Made by a program: the position numbers and the translations under genes
Shown: piece by piece, positions 1 through 7,747 of the stretch
Numbering within the stretch: position 1 is the stretch's first letter
Layout: the number at the start of each line of letters is the position of its first letter
Notes under the pieces: generated by a model
Seen by the model: the letters and a program-made list of their open reading frames with translations, nothing else
What the model was told of the DNA's origin: nothing
The model's database searches: none
Assembly: GCA_964599695.1 (NCBI GenBank)
Contig: CAZRGP010000036.1
Span: 1-23,170, forward strand
DNA from: RUG11783 sp964599695
GTDB taxonomy: Bacteria > Bacillota > Clostridia > Oscillospirales > Ruminococcaceae
Reading direction: 5' to 3'
Length of the DNA: 23,170 nt

Positions 1-105
1 TTCTTATTCGCCTAGCTCATTCTATTGGGTCTGCCCCAACATTTGACTTAGAACCTCTTGTTATCATATGATCCGTGCAGCTGTCTTTGTTCTCGGATCC
101 TCTTC

Positions 106-621
106 TCACTTTAAGATCTTCCTTATCTGCGCAAGAAGGGGAGGAAGGAGCAATGAGAAAGCGACAGCCGTGGCGATCCCCGTGACGATCCTCACCCCAA
201 GGGCGCCGAAGACGAATGCCTTGGAATAATAGCCGAACATTTTGCTGTCCACGAACATCGCCAATGTGTTGAGGGCCGTGACACTAAGGGCGCTGACCAC
301 GGTGATCACCGCAGTCTTCTTCACGCTATGCGGCTCGCCCATTTTTGCTGCCATGAGTCCTGCGATCCACCCGCTGAACGCATGAGGAAGGACCCACAAA
401 GGCGTCGTTGCGGTAAATCCGTACGTGAGCATCTGGGTCAGGAAACTCCCCAGAAGACCGATGAGCAGCCCGTCCGCGGGTCCCAGCAGGAACGCCCCGA
501 CCAGAATGGGAAGCGCTTCAAATGTGATCTTGAAATTCCAGAGCGTCACCGTGAGAAAAATGCTCAGCACGACATATACCGCCGTAAGCAGTCCAACCAA
601 TACGATCCTTCGCGTTTTCAT
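106..621 (-). CDS. folT: Folate-type ECF transporter S component
   Basis: A 171-residue, very hydrophobic protein with about five to six membrane spans. It would be the substrate-binding (S) subunit of an energy-coupling factor transporter, using shared EcfA/EcfT modules encoded elsewhere. The N-terminal stretch (KTRRIVLVGLLTAVYVVLS), followed by ITFEALPILVGAFLLGP and a LPHAFSGWIAG segment, matches the FolT/PF12822 style. The reading frame stays open upstream, but the ATG at 621 is preceded directly by GGAGGAATC, an excellent ribosome binding site, so I start there and not at 810. It is the last gene of the operon, 16 bases after folC. Folate as substrate is inferred from this neighbourhood; other vitamin S components look similar. 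Confidence 0.85.
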   Translation of the reverse strand: MKTRRIVLVGLLTAVYVVLSIFLTVTLWNFKITFEALPILVGAFLLGPADGLLIGLLGSFLTQMLTYGFTATTPLWVLPHAFSGWIAGLMAAKMGEPHSVKKTAVITVVSALSVTALNTLAMFVDSKMFGYYSKAFVFGALGVRIVTGIATAVAFSLLLPPLLAQIRKILK

Positions 622-637
622 GATTCCTCCTTTGGCT

Positions 638-1912
638 CTAACGCGTTTTGCCGAAATGATCCAGGATCTCCCCGGCAAGATACAATGACCCCACACAGCA
701 GACCGCTCCGTCCTCTCCGGCTTTACCGACGGCGGTCTCAACCGCCTCCGGAACCGATCCGCATACAGTTGTCTCGCAACCGTACTGCTTCGCCAGATCG
801 GAAAGCGCATCCGCAGACTGAGCTCGGACAGTAGCAGGTTCCACCAGGACGAAATCCTTGCTGAGCCCGCTTAGGATACGGAACATCTCAGAGGCGTCCT
901 TTCCCTTCAGGATCCCGCTTAGAAATACCAGGCGCTGACCCTCCTTCAGAAGCGTCTCCAGACTCGTTTTCACCGCCTCAACGCACTGCGGGTTGTGCCC
1001 TCCGTCCACGATGAACAGCGGCCTCTCCCCCATGATCTGCATACGGACAGGCCAGGACACATCCCTCAGCCCTTCATAGAGCGCCTCATCGGATATCACG
1101 AAACCTTTCTCGCGGAGGGCCTCCACCACCTTCAGAACAACGGCAGTGTTTTTTCTCTGGTGCTCTCCGATGAGCGGTATGCGCAGATCCCTGTAACAGC
1201 CGATGTCAAACACCTGGCCCCGGAGATCCTCCGACTTCAGCGAGATGCTCCCGAAATCCGCCTTTCTGAGGGACGCGTTCTTCTCTGCGCACCTCTTTTC
1301 AAAGATCTCCTCAACAGAGTCTGTGCCGCGGTATATGACTACCGTCCCGTTTTCCTTTATGATCCCCGCTTTGGTAGCGGCGATCTTTTCCACCGTATCT
1401 CCCAGCTGGCCCGTGTGGTCGAGACCGATATTCATCAGCACTGCCACGTCAGGCGTATCGATAACGTTGGTTCCGTCGAAATCTCCTCCGACGCCTACCT
1501 CCAGCACAACGATGTCACACGCTCTCCTGCGGAACCAGACCAGCGCGGCCGCCGTCACGATCTCGAACCAGTTCACCTTTTCTTCCAGGGCGTCATTCGC
1601 GGCAACGACCTCCGTCATCACATCCGCGAGTTCATCATCCGGGATCTCCTCCCCGCAGATCTGCATCCGCTCGTTGAAACGGACCAGATGCGGAGAAGTG
1701 AAAAGTCCGCTCCGGTATCCCGCAGTCCTGAGTATGCTCTCCGTCATGGCGGAGCAGCTTCCTTTTCCGTTCGTTCCGGCCACATGGACAAAGTGCATCC
1801 CCTTTTGCGGATCGCCAAGTCTGCGCATCAATTCGCGCATGCGGTGGATATCCGTATGCTTATAGGGAACGCTGTATGTATCTAAAAAGTCTTTTACTTC
1901 GATTATATCCAT
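638..1912 (-). CDS. folC: Bifunctional folylpolyglutamate synthase / dihydrofolate synthase
   Basis: A 424-residue Mur-ligase-family enzyme that adds glutamate to folates with ATP, trapping them in the cytoplasm; many bacterial FolC proteins also make dihydrofolate. The ATP loop HVAGTNGKGS is at about residues 43-52, and the folate-binding SPHLVRFNERMQI segment follows at about 75-87. Further signatures are VLEVGVGGDFDGTNVI and GLDHTGQLGDTVEKIAATKAGIIK. The C-terminal ligase domain carries VDGGHNPQ. Length is normal for the family. It sits 21 bases downstream of folD and 16 upstream of folT, in the same leftward operon. The ribosome binding site (AGAGGGGAG) is rather far from the ATG. Assignment is secure; whether it has the dihydrofolate synthase activity cannot be told. 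Confidence 0.93.
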   Translation of the reverse strand: MDIIEVKDFLDTYSVPYKHTDIHRMRELMRRLGDPQKGMHFVHVAGTNGKGSCSAMTESILRTAGYRSGLFTSPHLVRFNERMQICGEEIPDDELADVMTEVVAANDALEEKVNWFEIVTAAALVWFRRRACDIVVLEVGVGGDFDGTNVIDTPDVAVLMNIGLDHTGQLGDTVEKIAATKAGIIKENGTVVIYRGTDSVEEIFEKRCAEKNASLRKADFGSISLKSEDLRGQVFDIGCYRDLRIPLIGEHQRKNTAVVLKVVEALREKGFVISDEALYEGLRDVSWPVRMQIMGERPLFIVDGGHNPQCVEAVKTSLETLLKEGQRLVFLSGILKGKDASEMFRILSGLSKDFVLVEPATVRAQSADALSDLAKQYGCETTVCGSVPEAVETAVGKAGEDGAVCCVGSLYLAGEILDHFGKTR

Positions 1913-1933
1913 AATGAAACTGATCTCCCCTCT

Positions 1934-2791
1934 TCAGAGGGATGCGGCACGCTCTGCTGACTTCACCACATGGGAGACGAGGACACTTGTAGTAACAGCC
2001 CCTACACCTCCGGGAACAGGGGTGATCGCCTCCACGACCAGCCCGGCTTCCTCAAAGATGACATCCCCGCAGAGCTTTCCTTTTTCTTCATTCCAGCTGA
2101 TCCCGACATCGATGACGACCTGCCCCGGACGGACAAAGTCTTTCCCGAAGGACTCCATCTTCCCGGAGCACACCACCAGGATATCCGCTCTCCTGGCCTG
2201 TTCCTTAAGGTCTTTTGTCCTGGTGTGGCAAACTGTCACAGTGGCATTCCTGTGCAAAAGCAGCATTGCAGCCGGCCTTCCTACCACGAGGGATCTTCCG
2301 ATGATCACCGCTTCCTTCCCTTCACAGGATATTCCGTAATGATCCAGGACTTCCACCACTGCCTGGGCAGTACAGGGAGAAAAACCGGTACCGCTTCCCG
2401 TGAATACACCCGCCAGGGAGCCGTCCGTGCAGCCGTCCACATCCTTTTCCGGTGATACGGCATTCCTCGCCCTTTCGTTGTCCAGATGTTCCGGGAGGGG
2501 GCGGAAGATGAGGATGCCGTGCACGGAATCATCCCGGTTCAACCGGTCGATCTCCTCATAGAAAACTTCACGGGACACATCTTCAGGAAAGACGATATTC
2601 TCCACGCGGACACCCACCGAGGCACAGCGCTTCATCGCGCTGCGCTCATAACTCAGATCGTCGCCCTTCTCGCCGACTCTCACGATGGCGAGCGTAGGCT
2701 CAACGGACATCTGACGCAGCACCGCGACCTCTTTCTTCATTTTTTCGTTCAGCGCGGAAGCTACGGGAGCTCCCTTTAAAAGCATCGCCAT
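1934..2791 (-). CDS. folD: Methylene-THF dehydrogenase FolD, probably without cyclohydrolase activity
   Basis: A 285-residue member of the FolD family, normally bifunctional: NADP-dependent methylene-THF dehydrogenase plus methenyl-THF cyclohydrolase. Seen: active-site tyrosine in SYERSAMKR (Tyr48), DVDG at 117-120, the Rossmann VIIGRSLVVGRP segment and TPVPGGVGAVT near the C terminus. In the family the catalytic lysine lies four residues after this tyrosine (human Lys56, E. coli Lys54); here that place is Ala52. The conserved glutamine of the usual VQLPLP motif is Phe96 (ILIFRPLP). Both residues serve the cyclohydrolase reaction. The gene overlaps fchA by one base (TGATG), and FchA can supply the missing activity. 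I infer a dehydrogenase-only enzyme. A second in-frame ATG at 2785 is possible. Confidence 0.9.
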   Translation of the reverse strand: MAMLLKGAPVASALNEKMKKEVAVLRQMSVEPTLAIVRVGEKGDDLSYERSAMKRCASVGVRVENIVFPEDVSREVFYEEIDRLNRDDSVHGILIFRPLPEHLDNERARNAVSPEKDVDGCTDGSLAGVFTGSGTGFSPCTAQAVVEVLDHYGISCEGKEAVIIGRSLVVGRPAAMLLLHRNATVTVCHTRTKDLKEQARRADILVVCSGKMESFGKDFVRPGQVVIDVGISWNEEKGKLCGDVIFEEAGLVVEAITPVPGGVGAVTTSVLVSHVVKSAERAASL

Positions 2792-3408
2792 CAGCCTATT
2801 CTCTCCATCACTTTTTCGTATATGAGCTCTGCTTCCTGCTCATACCGCATAAGAAGTGCTTCGCCCCTCTGCTCCAGCATGACAGCTGTCTCCCTGTCTT
2901 TCATCGCAGAGGTATTGACCTTCAGGTTGATCCATGCTCCCCGCATGGCTCCCCTGCAGATCACCGCTCCGGTCGCCGCATCCGAGATAGCCAGTCTGCT
3001 TCCTTTTTCTCCAAACCGCCCGATCAGGTCGATCGCCTGTCCGCACAGCTCCATCAGCCGCATCGGGACAGCGGCAGCAGAGACAAGGGCAGTTTCCATC
3101 TTCTCTCCGCGTGATGGATCTTCCTTCGGCAGTCTGTAGACTTCGGAAAGCGGGAGGAATGCTTCCGCGTCCCCGTTGATCAGGGACAGGAACTCATTTC
3201 TGAGCTTCTCCGCCTCCTCCATCCATACCCTCATGTCCGCTTCCGTATCTGCATACTTTTTCTTCCCCACGGTCAAAGACCCGACCATCTCTCCGAGGGA
3301 GACACCTACAGCGGCAGCAAGAGCGCTCGCTCCTCCGCCGCCGGGAACGGGATCCTTCGAGGAAAGGGATTCCGTAAACTGATTCAGACTGTAATTCCTA
3401 AAATCCAT
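2791..3408 (-). CDS. fchA: Methenyl-THF cyclohydrolase (cyclodeaminase family)
   Basis: A 205-residue protein of the formiminotransferase-cyclodeaminase C-terminal family (FTCD_C), stand-alone form. The N-terminal signature SSKDPVPGGGGASALAAAVGVSLGEMVGSLT (starting near residue 16) is typical; the rest is predicted helical. Known members in clostridia and methylotrophs hydrolyse methenyl-THF to formyl-THF; related proteins deaminate formimino-THF. It is placed between fhs and folD, two bases from the former and overlapping the latter by one base, so translational coupling is likely. The cyclohydrolase role is supported by the neighbouring FolD having lost residues for that step. No histidine-degradation genes are in the window, which argues against the deaminase role. 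Confidence 0.88.
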   Translation of the reverse strand: MDFRNYSLNQFTESLSSKDPVPGGGGASALAAAVGVSLGEMVGSLTVGKKKYADTEADMRVWMEEAEKLRNEFLSLINGDAEAFLPLSEVYRLPKEDPSRGEKMETALVSAAAVPMRLMELCGQAIDLIGRFGEKGSRLAISDAATGAVICRGAMRGAWINLKVNTSAMKDRETAVMLEQRGEALLMRYEQEAELIYEKVMERIG

Positions 3409-3410
3409 CT

Positions 3411-5087
3411 TTAAAACAATCCGGTGATCACACCGTTCTCGTCCACGTCGATCTTCTCCGCCGCAGGGACCTTGGGAAGTCCCGGCATCGTCATGATATC
3501 CCCTGTAAGGGCTACGATGAATCCCGCTCCGGCAGAGACTTTCAGGTTTCTAACCGAGATCCGGAAGCCCTTCGGCGCACCGAGCTTGTTGGGGTCATCC
3601 GAGAAGGAATATTGCGTCTTCGCCACACAGATCGGAAGTTTTCCGAAGCCCAGACGGGTCAGCTGCTTCAGCTGCTTCGGAGCATCTCCGACAAGATCCA
3701 CACCATCCGCGTGATAGATCTTTTGCGCGATCTTGTTCAGTTTCTCCCCGATGCTGTCCTCGTCGTCATAACTGAATGTGAATTCATTTCTTTCTCCGCA
3801 GAGACGGACTACTTCATTGGCAAGTTCTTCTCCGCCTTCTCCGCCCTTCGCCCACACTTCGGAGAGCGCGACGTTGACCCCGAGTTCCCTGCACTTCTTC
3901 TCGACAAGTGCAAGTTCCGCTTCCGTATCCGTCGGGAACCGGTTTACAGCAACAACAGCGGGCAGTTTATATACTTTGGTGATGTTCTCCACATGCTGCA
4001 GCAGATTGGGAAGCCCCTTTTCCAGTGCCTCCAGGTCTTCTTCACCGAGGGCATCTTTGGCCGCTCCTCCATGGTGCTTCAGCGCCCGTACCGTCGCGAC
4101 GATGACGACTGCATCCGGTTTAAGCCCCGCCATTCTGCATTTGATATCCAGGAATTTCTCAGCGCCAAGATCCGCACCGAATCCTGCTTCCGTTACCACA
4201 TAATCTCCCAGTTTCAACGCCATCCTTGTGGCGGTCACACTGTTACAGCCGTGAGCGATATTGGCAAACGGTCCGCCGTGCACGAATGCCGGCGTTCCCT
4301 CCAGCGTCTGTACAAGGTTCGGTTTCAGCGCGTCTTTCAGAAGGGCAGCCATCGCCCCCTGCGCATGGAGATCTCCCGCCGTGACAGGCTTGTTCTCATA
4401 CGTGTATCCTACGATGATCTTTGCCAGCCTCTCCTTCAGATCGGAGATGTCGGAAGCAAGACAAAGCACCGCCATGACCTCCGAAGCGACTGTGATATCA
4501 AAACTGTCCTCCCTCGGCGTCCCGTTGGTCCTCCCTCCGAGCCCGATGACGATATTGCGGAGCGCGCGGTCATTCATATCGACTGCCCTGTGCCAGGTGA
4601 CCCTTCTCGGGTCGATCCCCAGGGCATCCCCCTGCTGGATATGGTTGTCCAGCATAGCGGCAAGAAGATTGTTGGCTGCCCCGATAGCGTGAAAATCCCC
4701 GGTGAAATGAAGATTGATGTCCTCCATGGGCACGACCTGGGCATATCCGCCTCCCGCCGCACCGCCTTTCACGCCAAATACAGGGCCTAGGGAAGGCTCA
4801 CGCAGAGCCACCATGACCTTTTTTCCGATCCTTCTCAGTCCATCCGCAAGTCCGACCGTGGTGGTCGTCTTTCCTTCTCCGGCCGGAGTAGGCGAGATGG
4901 CGGTGACAAGGATCAGTTTTCCGTCCGGATCATCCATATGATCCTTCAGGAACTGATAGTCCACCTTTGCTTTATATTTGCCGTACTGCTCAAGGTATTC
5001 TTCATCGATTCCGGCCGCCTTCGCAATTTCTGTGATCGGCCTCTTCTGACACGCCTGAGCGATCTCGATATCCGTTAAATATGCCAT
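3411..5087 (-). CDS. fhs: Formate--tetrahydrofolate ligase
   Basis: A 558-residue protein that makes 10-formyl-THF from formate, THF and ATP; it is the entry of the methyl branch of the acetyl-CoA pathway and also feeds purine synthesis. The phosphate loop TPAGEGKTTTTVGL is at about residues 67-80. The REPSLGPVFGVKGGAAGGGYAQVVPMEDINLHFTGD segment and the C-terminal GDIMTMPGLPKVPAAEKIDVD are hallmark sequences. Length matches the family (about 555). It is the first gene of the leftward operon, with AGGAGG about 10 bases before the ATG and an extended -10 promoter upstream. Nothing in the window shows that the organism is an acetogen, since many fermenters have this gene. Confidence 0.97.
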   Translation of the reverse strand: MAYLTDIEIAQACQKRPITEIAKAAGIDEEYLEQYGKYKAKVDYQFLKDHMDDPDGKLILVTAISPTPAGEGKTTTTVGLADGLRRIGKKVMVALREPSLGPVFGVKGGAAGGGYAQVVPMEDINLHFTGDFHAIGAANNLLAAMLDNHIQQGDALGIDPRRVTWHRAVDMNDRALRNIVIGLGGRTNGTPREDSFDITVASEVMAVLCLASDISDLKERLAKIIVGYTYENKPVTAGDLHAQGAMAALLKDALKPNLVQTLEGTPAFVHGGPFANIAHGCNSVTATRMALKLGDYVVTEAGFGADLGAEKFLDIKCRMAGLKPDAVVIVATVRALKHHGGAAKDALGEEDLEALEKGLPNLLQHVENITKVYKLPAVVAVNRFPTDTEAELALVEKKCRELGVNVALSEVWAKGGEGGEELANEVVRLCGERNEFTFSYDDEDSIGEKLNKIAQKIYHADGVDLVGDAPKQLKQLTRLGFGKLPICVAKTQYSFSDDPNKLGAPKGFRISVRNLKVSAGAGFIVALTGDIMTMPGLPKVPAAEKIDVDENGVITGLF

Positions 5088-5125
5088 TGCTGTCCGGCCT
5101 CCTGTCTTCTCAGCGCTTTTGCTCT

Positions 5126-5131
5126 ATTCTA
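5126..5131 (-). promoter_or_regulatory. Extended -10 promoter of the fhs operon
   Basis: On the minus strand TGGTAGAAT provides an extended -10 element about 38 bases before the fhs start codon; no good -35 is visible. It lies back to back with the promoter of the divergent gene. The implied 5' leader is only about 30 bases, leaving no room for a tetrahydrofolate riboswitch. Confidence 0.5.
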
Positions 5132-5155
5132 CCACATCACATAATAAAGGGCATC

Positions 5156-5164
5156 TGATATAAT
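5156..5164 (+). promoter_or_regulatory. Extended -10 promoter of the deoxyribosyltransferase-like gene
   Basis: TGATATAAT is a textbook extended -10, about 30 bases before the ATG at 5195. The -35 region is weak. GAGGAG at 5183-5188 is the ribosome binding site, six bases before that ATG. Confidence 0.55.
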
Positions 5165-5194
5165 GGTTAAAAAAAAAACAATGAGGAGCATGTG

Positions 5195-6298
5195 ATGTAT
5201 AAATACGATTACCGAATCTACTACACCGGACCGGAACGGTACGCTCCGGACGGACTAGCCCAGATCCTCGCGATGAAAGCTGAAGCGGAGCGCTGGGGGT
5301 TCACTTTCGTCAATGACCTCACCTATTTAGAAAACGGTTATAAGGACTACGAGCATATCGACCGCAGTTTTCTTGATAACTGTGACATCGTTATTGCCAA
5401 TGTGAACGGCTTTCGCGGAGGAGAACCGGATGGCGCAGTATGCTTTGACCTGGGAGTCGGGTTCGCAAAAGGAAAGAAACTGTATTCTTTCCTGCAGGAC
5501 CGCAGAGACTATGTCCACAGATATCCTCACTTCTACTACCGTGAAGACGGCTCTGTCGTTGATGAAAACGGTCACGGTCCCGGAGAAGCTTTTACCCTTG
5601 GGAACCTCATGTATATGATCCCCAGCAAACTGGTTGAAGGCGGCTTTTCCGAAGCGCTGAAGATACTCAGATATGATCTGGATGAAGAAGCAAAGGACCG
5701 CGGGCAGCGTGTGATTCCCAGGAAGGATATGCGGAACCAGTGCACCTGGCCGGTAGAGCCGGGAAAATGGAGAGCATATCTCGCCGGGTTTGAGTGTTTC
5801 CTTCTGAACAGCCGGGAATATGGTGACTGGATGAAGGAGCAAACATTGAAATACGGCTTTGAAGGGATCTTCCCTCCGGATGACGCTCCGGGGTGCGAAT
5901 GGCCGGATAAAGAGACCTTCTCCAATGTCTTTTCCCGCAGCGCTTTCTTTTTTGACCGTGACCAGCAGCATATCCGGAACAGTAATTTTGTGCTCGCAAA
6001 CTTCAACCCGTACCATGGTGCGGAGCCGGACAGCGGCACTGCTTTTGAAGCCGGAATGTGCTATGGACTCGGATACCCCTGCTACTACTTCATGAGTGAT
6101 TCACGGCCCCTGATCGAAAGAATAAACTGCAGGAAAGACGAAAACGGTGTTTACCACGATATTGAAGGTTATATCGTTGAAGACTTCGGCTTCCCGCTCT
6201 GCTCCAGACTGTCAGCCAATATGAAAGGCATCTTCCATGAGTACCCCGACGCTCCAAAGTATGCCGCTATAGATCTTGGTATCTACAACGAAGATTAA
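5195..6298 (+). CDS. Two-domain nucleoside 2-deoxyribosyltransferase-like protein
   Basis: A 367-residue soluble protein with two copies of a nucleoside 2-deoxyribosyltransferase-like fold (PF05014 type). Each half begins with a YxAGxE-like strand (YYTGPERYAPD; YLAGFECFLLN) and later has a D/N-x-x-x-A-N-x-N segment followed by a G-A/T rich helix: DIVIANVNGFRGGEPDGAVCFDLG and FVLANFNPYHGAEPDSGTAFEAG. In the second half the glutamate of GTAFEAG aligns with the catalytic glutamate of the family; in the first half it is aspartate (CFDLG). The family exchanges bases on deoxynucleosides or hydrolyses nucleotides. I start at the ATG with best spacing to GAGGAG; a GTG directly before is in frame. It is divergent from the folate operon. 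The substrate is unknown. Confidence 0.75.
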   Translation: MYKYDYRIYYTGPERYAPDGLAQILAMKAEAERWGFTFVNDLTYLENGYKDYEHIDRSFLDNCDIVIANVNGFRGGEPDGAVCFDLGVGFAKGKKLYSFLQDRRDYVHRYPHFYYREDGSVVDENGHGPGEAFTLGNLMYMIPSKLVEGGFSEALKILRYDLDEEAKDRGQRVIPRKDMRNQCTWPVEPGKWRAYLAGFECFLLNSREYGDWMKEQTLKYGFEGIFPPDDAPGCEWPDKETFSNVFSRSAFFFDRDQQHIRNSNFVLANFNPYHGAEPDSGTAFEAGMCYGLGYPCYYFMSDSRPLIERINCRKDENGVYHDIEGYIVEDFGFPLCSRLSANMKGIFHEYPDAPKYAAIDLGIYNED

Positions 6299-6307
6299 AA
6301 AAAGAAG

Positions 6308-6338
6308 GAACCCAAAACGTTTGCAGCGTTTTGGGTTC
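6308..6338. terminator. Bidirectional intrinsic terminator
   Basis: GAACCCAAAACG and CGTTTTGGGTTC form a perfect 12-bp stem around a 7-base loop. A run of A (T on the minus strand) lies on the left side and a shorter T-rich stretch on the right, so it can end both the rightward gene at 5195 and the leftward VanZ-like gene, whose stop codon touches the hairpin. Confidence 0.85.
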
Positions 6339-6751
6339 TAATCTTTCATAATGTTCACCAGATAGTATCCAAGCATAGAGCCGAAAGTATTCAGTATGAC
6401 ATCATCCGTCTCTGCCACACCCGTGCCCAGAACGTACTGGAGGGTCTCGATCAAAACAGAAAGGAGGATCGACAGCAGCAGCGCCTGAAACCATTTATTC
6501 TTCCGGTCTCTCTGCCGCAGAAACATTCCGAACGGCATGAAACACAGTATGTTCCCGATAAAATAATAGAAAAACACTCCCCACGATCCGTTGTGCGCAA
6601 ACCGCAGATACTCGGAAAAAGGCACAAGATTCAGACTGCCGCTGAACAATTCAACAGGTACAGTTCCAGGCCGGAACACGGTAATGCGAAAGAGAAAGAT
6701 CAGGTATATAAACATCCCGATCCACCAAAGGGTCCTTTTTTTCATTCGCAT
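6338..6751 (-). CDS. VanZ-like family membrane protein
   Basis: A 137-residue integral membrane protein with about four spans. It shows the VanZ-like (PF04892) pattern: an N-terminal span, NLVPF after the first loop, GNILCFMPFGMFL in the middle, then a span with LIETLQYVLGTGVAETDDVILNTFGSMLGYYL. The family is named after a teicoplanin-resistance accessory gene, but most members are chromosomal and of unknown function; nothing here suggests glycopeptide resistance. Its start overlaps the end of the DUF2461 gene by 10 bases, so the two are probably cotranscribed and translationally coupled. Confidence 0.82.
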   Translation of the reverse strand: MRMKKRTLWWIGMFIYLIFLFRITVFRPGTVPVELFSGSLNLVPFSEYLRFAHNGSWGVFFYYFIGNILCFMPFGMFLRQRDRKNKWFQALLLSILLSVLIETLQYVLGTGVAETDDVILNTFGSMLGYYLVNIMKD

Positions 6752-7443
6752 TCTTCCCCTTCGTTCTGATTGTCTTCCGCTTCTTTTCCTAAAGGGTAGA
6801 AATAATTGTAGAACGGAACAAGAAACATCATCCCATCGATTACACGTTTTCCCAGTCCGGGATCAACGACATCGAGTCCAATCGGCTGAGTATGCTCAAG
6901 GGAAAAGTACTTTTTTCGGTACCATCTCAATAGATCCGGATGATCGCAATCCTGATGCTGCTTCTTATACTCCTCCCCTGTAAGGACAAACTCATCCTGG
7001 GAATCAAGCAATACATCCAATTCTCTGAGGGATGAAGGGTCAGCGTTGATCTTTTTCCTGAACCGGTTCATCATTACAGATTTTTCGTCATAACACCCTA
7101 AGCCATAGCTCCATCTGTCTGATGCGATTTCGAACCAAAAAGAAGGTTTCCCGGACCAATGTTCCGATGACGCATCATATAATGTGAACCAGAGATAATC
7201 CTTATACGGTCCTCTTCCGTATAACCTTCTTGCGTCGCGGTAGATCCTGCTCATATGTACGTTCAGTTCCATTTCAGGATGAGCGATCTCAAACGCCTCG
7301 TAAATATCATTTGAAAGTTCCTGCATCGGACGAAGCAATACTTCTTTGCAACGTTCCTTGTTCTCGTTATACCAGGACCTGTTATTATTCAGTTTGATCT
7401 CCCAAAGGAAATCCACTGTATCTTTTGAAAAACCAGAAAACAT
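6742..7443 (-). CDS. DUF2461 family protein
   Basis: A 233-residue soluble protein resembling the DUF2461 (PF09365) family. Typical features are the opening FSGFSKDTVDFLWEIKLNNNRSWYNENKERC and, near residue 65, MSRIYRDARRLYGRGPYKDYLWF, followed by a Trp/Phe-rich FWFEIASDRWSYGLGCY segment. The family's biochemical role is unknown. Two ATG codons in a row occur; I chose the second (7443) because GAGG lies five bases before it and only two before the first. It is the first gene of a two-gene leftward unit with the VanZ-like gene. Confidence 0.8.
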   Translation of the reverse strand: MFSGFSKDTVDFLWEIKLNNNRSWYNENKERCKEVLLRPMQELSNDIYEAFEIAHPEMELNVHMSRIYRDARRLYGRGPYKDYLWFTLYDASSEHWSGKPSFWFEIASDRWSYGLGCYDEKSVMMNRFRKKINADPSSLRELDVLLDSQDEFVLTGEEYKKQHQDCDHPDLLRWYRKKYFSLEHTQPIGLDVVDPGLGKRVIDGMMFLVPFYNYFYPLGKEAEDNQNEGEECE

Positions 7444-7563
7444 CATAACCTCTTCTTTTGTAATCTTCCGTATTATACATTACGGACGTCTAAAAAAGAA
7501 GAATTCCCTGTGAACAAACTCTGCAAGTCCTGCTATTTTCTACCCTCAAGGAAAACATATGAG

Positions 7564-7591
7564 TTGACAAAAGAAAATAATATGGTAGAAT
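7564..7591 (+). promoter_or_regulatory. Promoter of the tRNA-Met gene
   Basis: TTGACA (7564-7569), a 16-base spacer and TAGAAT (7586-7591) form a strong sigma-A promoter; the mature tRNA begins 20 bases further on. Confidence 0.75.
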
Positions 7592-7610
7592 AAACAGGCT
7601 GACAAGATAT

Positions 7611-7686
7611 CGCGGAGTGGAGCAGTTGGTAGCTCGCCAGGCTCATAACCTGGAGGTCGTAGGTTCAAGTCCTTCCTCCGCAACCA
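7611..7686 (+). tRNA. tRNA-Met (CAT), initiator type
   Basis: The sequence folds into a cloverleaf: acceptor CGCGGAG/CTCCGCA, D stem GAGC/GCTC, anticodon stem CCAGG/CCTGG with loop CTCATAA, T arm GTAGG-TTCAAGT-CCTTC, and an encoded CCA. The first acceptor pair is C1 x A72, unpaired, which is the hallmark of bacterial initiator tRNA. Two oddities: the anticodon stem has A29-U41 where initiators normally carry three G-C pairs, and the T stem has a U-U mismatch at its second pair. The mobile element begins exactly at the CCA end, so the gene is left whole by the insertion. Confidence 0.9.
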
Positions 7687-7700
7687 TAGTGAGAAAGATA
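7683..7700 (+). other. Left junction / attachment site of element 1
   Basis: The 18 bases ACCATAGTGAGAAAGATA start in the last four bases of the tRNA and recur exactly at 18196-18213, where the second module starts. The bases before it differ at the two places apart from a partial match (CCGCA versus CTCGC). I take this as the left end of element 1; the exact crossover point cannot be placed. Confidence 0.6.
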
Positions 7701-7743
7701 AAGTACTTGAGAGTTTGAAAAGACGGATAGTTATTAATCTTTC
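7693..7743. repeat. Inverted repeat GAAAGAT/ATCTTTC near left end
   Basis: GAAAGAT at 7693-7699 and its exact complement at 7737-7743 bracket a 37-base spacer. The same pair brackets a diverged spacer at 18206-18255. Possible binding arms for the recombinase at the element end, or the base of a transcript structure. Confidence 0.45.
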
Positions 7744-7747
7744 TATA

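Noticed and set aside
995..1885. Rightward 296-codon frame opposite folC
   Set aside because: Antisense of a secure gene; composition is that of a shadow frame.
3612..4790. Long rightward frame (392 codons) opposite fhs
   Set aside because: It is the antisense shadow of a highly conserved enzyme gene, with no ribosome binding site and an Arg/His/Ser-rich translation resembling nothing.
5088..5194. Tetrahydrofolate riboswitch before fhs
   Set aside because: The predicted leader is about 30 bases, too short, and I see no conserved riboswitch core.
6338..6751. Glycopeptide resistance via vanZ
   Set aside because: Only the broad VanZ-like fold is present, with no van genes around.
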